A DNA stretch of 64,000 bases from DASTCZ01 sp963704455 (GTDB lineage: Bacteria; Acidobacteriota; Terriglobia; Acidiferrales; UBA7541). Below, in pieces: positions 61,774 to 64,000 of this stretch (positions are counted from its first letter, which is position 1; every line of letters begins with the position of its first letter). Position numbers and translations under genes: made by a program. A model generated the notes under the pieces. It searched no databases. It was not told the DNA's origin and saw only the letters and a list, made by a program, of their open reading frames with translations. Where the stretch lies: contig OY969905.1 of the NCBI GenBank assembly GCA_963704455.1, positions 3,782,001 to 3,846,000 of the forward strand, in the 5' to 3' direction.

Positions 61774-62328
61774 TTACTTGAGAACGGCGTAGTGGTGCCT
61801 GACCACGCCGTCCGTGAACTTCGTGGAGGAGAGCAACTTTAGCGGCACGGTGCGGCGCGCGGGCGCGAGCAATGGAATGCCCTCGCCGATGAATTTGGGA
61901 ATCACGTTGATCATGAACTCGTCGATCTCTCCTGCGTCGAGAAACGACGCAATGATGCCCGCGCCGCCCATGATCCAGATATTTTTCCCTTTTTCCGCAT
62001 GCAGTCGGGTCGCGAACGCTTTAATCGGTTCCTTCGCAAACTCCACCCCCTTCGGCGGCGCCGACTGTGGCACGCTGTGCGTGAAGACATAGTTCTTCAC
62101 ATTTGTATCGAAGGCCGTCCCGCTCACGCCCTTCTTCTGATAGTCGAGCGCCATGTCGTATGTCTTCCGGCCCTACAAAGTCGTGTCGATCGATGCATAG
62201 AACTTGCCCATGCCATAGTTGCCCTTCGGACGGGGACGGTCGAGCCAATCAATGGAGCCGTCGGCACGGCAGATAAAGCCGTCGGCGCTCGTTGTGATCC
62301 AAACAATGATTTTTCGTTTGCGGGTCAT
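61774..62328 (-). pseudogene. RibD/DHFR-like reductase interrupted by an in-frame TAG
   Basis: The frame from the ATG at 62328 (KIIVWITTSADGFICRADG, GKFYASIDTTL) reads TAG at 62173-62175. It continues in the same frame GRKTYDMALDYQKKG, IWIMGGAGIIASFLDAGEID to a normal end. The split is a single stop, not a frameshift, at a site where relatives usually have Trp or another large residue before GRKTY. TGG to TAG is one base change. The gene is probably inactive, unless the amber is suppressed or is a sequence error. The family reduces pterin or flavin-related substrates. Confidence 0.82.
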
Positions 62329-62624
62329 TGCATGTCCCTGGCTTGTCAGTAGCTCGTAATTAGTGCTTCGGTCAGCTAATCCTAGCGCGAACCGCTCGGG
62401 ATTTCTATCCAGTGGGCTTAACTCTGCTGGCACTTGCGGGTTCGACCTGCAACAGTCTGCAAACTTCGCAAAAGATTTGCCGCTCGTCCTGTTAAGATGG
62501 AAACAGGGATGCAACTGCGGCGAGGTTTAAAGCGTCCAATCAGCGGGGGAAGAGCGGCGTCTGAACCAATCCGGAAATCTCAGCGATTTTGCTGATTCAA
62601 GTCCGAGAGGAAATTCCCAAATTC

Positions 62625-63542
62625 ATGAAGAGATTGCGCAAAACAATGGGTAGTCCTGTGCTCGGAGCGGTACTTGCCGCGGTTGCGCTGCTGGCGATCC
62701 CGCCCGTGGCGCGGTCGCAGCAGCCCGGCGCGGTAGCCGCGCCCGCTGCGGGGAATCCGCAAGGAAGCTCTCCGAAGACTGATGCGCTACCTGCTCTGGA
62801 TAAGATTTCCGAGGACCAGAGGGACGCAAAAAATTCCGGCGGGAATCCCGATCAAGATCCCTCAACCCAACAAGCTGGCGGTCATAGTTCGGGTCCCCCG
62901 TCAACACCTGCCACAGATAACCAGAAAGGGCGGTTGGACGTGAATCCGATCACCGGCTTGACCGTGTCGCCGGCTTCTAATTTCGTTCCGCTCACCGTGA
63001 AAGAGCGGGCAAAGCTTTATTGGAAACAAAGCTACTTTTCCGTTGGAGCCTATTTCAGGCCCGCTTTTTTTGCTCTCGCGCTGGATCAAACTACAAACTC
63101 ACCTTCGGAGTGGGGCGGCGGATTTTCCGGATTCGGACAGCGCGTGGCCTCGCGCACGGCGAGCAACATTGTGCAAGGCACCATTCGAGCGCCGCTTGCG
63201 GCGGTGTTGCATGAAGACGTTCGCTATATTTCCGACCAGCGCGGAGGCAAGCGCCGTCTACTGCACGCGGTTGAATACACGATTCTCACGTATAACAATC
63301 AAGGGCATCCGACCTTCAATTTTGCAAAATTCATTTCATACTACGCCTCGACCGCGATCTCAACCGCTTGGCGTCCCGGCAATCATTCTCTGGCGGAGTA
63401 CACGTTCTCGAACGGCAGCGAGCAAATTGGGCTCAGTCTGCCGGTCAACCTCTTGCAAGAATTCTGGCCCGAAATCTCCCGCGATGTGTTCCACCGCCTG
63501 GCTAAGATCTTCTCAAACGTGTCAATCTCGGTACCCCATTAA
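62625..63542 (+). CDS. Exported protein of unknown function
   Basis: A signal peptide (VLGAVLAAVALLAIPPVARSQ) is followed by a Gln/Pro/Ser/Gly-rich linker of about 80 residues. An ordered domain follows (VKERAKLYWKQSYFSVGAYF, SGFGQRVASRTASNIVQGTI, LLHAVEYTILTYNNQG). The C-terminal part looks helical or beta-barrel associated. The ATG at 62625 fits the signal peptide; a TTG at 62589 would add 12 residues. Similar proteins occur in Acidobacteriota without known roles. Confidence 0.68.
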   Translation: MKRLRKTMGSPVLGAVLAAVALLAIPPVARSQQPGAVAAPAAGNPQGSSPKTDALPALDKISEDQRDAKNSGGNPDQDPSTQQAGGHSSGPPSTPATDNQKGRLDVNPITGLTVSPASNFVPLTVKERAKLYWKQSYFSVGAYFRPAFFALALDQTTNSPSEWGGGFSGFGQRVASRTASNIVQGTIRAPLAAVLHEDVRYISDQRGGKRRLLHAVEYTILTYNNQGHPTFNFAKFISYYASTAISTAWRPGNHSLAEYTFSNGSEQIGLSLPVNLLQEFWPEISRDVFHRLAKIFSNVSISVPH

Positions 63543-63734
63543 TTGCGCGGGCCGGCGGCCGGCCGTTCCTAAAAAGAAAATGTGCGAGGGGCACCCGGCG
63601 TTGATTGACAAAGCGGGGCATGGTCACTAGTCTCTCGACAAATAAAAAGCTGCATTCGGAAATCCTGGATTAAACGGCTCCTGGTGTACGGCGAAGTTCC
63701 GTTGGAATGATCTCACTTAGGAGGATTCCATCCA

Positions 63735-63860
63735 TGGCAAGAATCGGCACAGCCGTCAATGGGTTCATCGCTTACGCGCTATTCTTCCTCACGTTTCTCT
63801 ACGCAATCGGTTTTGTGGGCAGCCTGTACGTTCCCAGATCCATCGACAACCCGGCATGAG
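63735..63860 (+). pseudogene. Truncated MddA/NnrU-like membrane fragment
   Basis: A strong AGGAGG site and ATG start a 41-residue frame: two hydrophobic stretches containing FLTFLYAIGFVGSLYVPRSID, then a TGA at 63858-63860. FLYAIGFVG and PxSID are typical of the N-terminus of methanethiol S-methyltransferase (MddA) and related NnrU-type membrane methyltransferases, normally about 250 residues. The rest is not visible in any frame before the window ends. This looks like a truncated remnant. Confidence 0.6.
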
Positions 63861-64000
63861 TCTTTTCGCCGCGCGCGAATTCCAGCAGGCGGAAGTCGCC
63901 GATGCATGGACCGGAATCGGCGAGCCAGCCGCCCCAGTAGCGGGCGCAGGTTCAAAAGGCGCGCCGAACCGTGGGAAAGATGACAGAACTCGGCTTCCCA

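Overview
The window is about 64 kb of high-GC bacterial chromosome with densely packed genes on both strands. The best guess is an Acidobacteriota genome, perhaps class Terriglobia. The grounds are a VWFA-related protein of the acidobacterial type, a winged-helix/FlgO-like regulator, GTP-dependent PEP carboxykinase, menaquinone synthesis through futalosine (MqnD), and many secreted amidohydrolases and DinB proteins. This is inference from gene content; no rRNA gene is present to confirm it. No tRNA, rRNA, CRISPR array, prophage or replication origin was seen.

Layout. 1-6119 (minus): a tight operon reading ggt, a TIM-barrel isomerase, asnS, arginase and ddl (cut by the window start). 6218-12926 (minus): a Tat-exported ankyrin-like protein, a winged-helix regulator with a probable frameshift at its start, cobalamin-dependent metH, and mqnD. 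13196-19671: a BON-domain protein with a strong terminator, a secreted alpha/beta hydrolase, two PilZ proteins, a secreted unknown, a receiver domain, DinB, a winged-helix/glutaredoxin fusion and an unknown. 20019-23289 (plus): a sulfur-carrier cluster of cysM, JAMM peptidase, ThiS/MoaD-like carrier ending in Gly-Gly-Cys, MoeZ-type E1-rhodanese and CDGSH protein. 23585-25242: a diguanylate cyclase followed by a canonical PilZ receptor. 25387-33654: Nramp transporter, cytochrome c, AhpE-like peroxiredoxin, VWA protein, pckG and small proteins. 33671-37147: patatin and fadN. 37267-45896: DUF4440, serine hydrolase, VOC, DUF2252 and a three-gene amidohydrolase operon in which two members lack the metal-binding His-x-His. 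46124-51916: thiolase, XRE regulator, lipoprotein, gamma-glutamylcyclotransferase, acyl-CoA dehydrogenase and an unknown. 52104-57732: membrane protein, SDR, ispH, a degenerate arginase homologue with an acidic tail, and two unknowns. 57999-63860: an ICMT-like methyltransferase, a complete insertion sequence, small unknowns, a RibD-type reductase broken by an amber codon, and a truncated MddA-like fragment.

How the genes work together. cysM through the CDGSH gene look like one protein-thiocarboxylate cysteine pathway. fadN, the thiolase gene and the acyl-CoA dehydrogenase gene lie on the same strand in the order of a fadNAE beta-oxidation operon but are separated by about 9 and 2 kb of unrelated genes. 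The cyclase, three PilZ proteins and a receiver domain point to local c-di-GMP signalling. The most unusual items are the GGC-ending carrier cluster, the degenerate arginase, and the amidohydrolase trio with two apparently inactive members.
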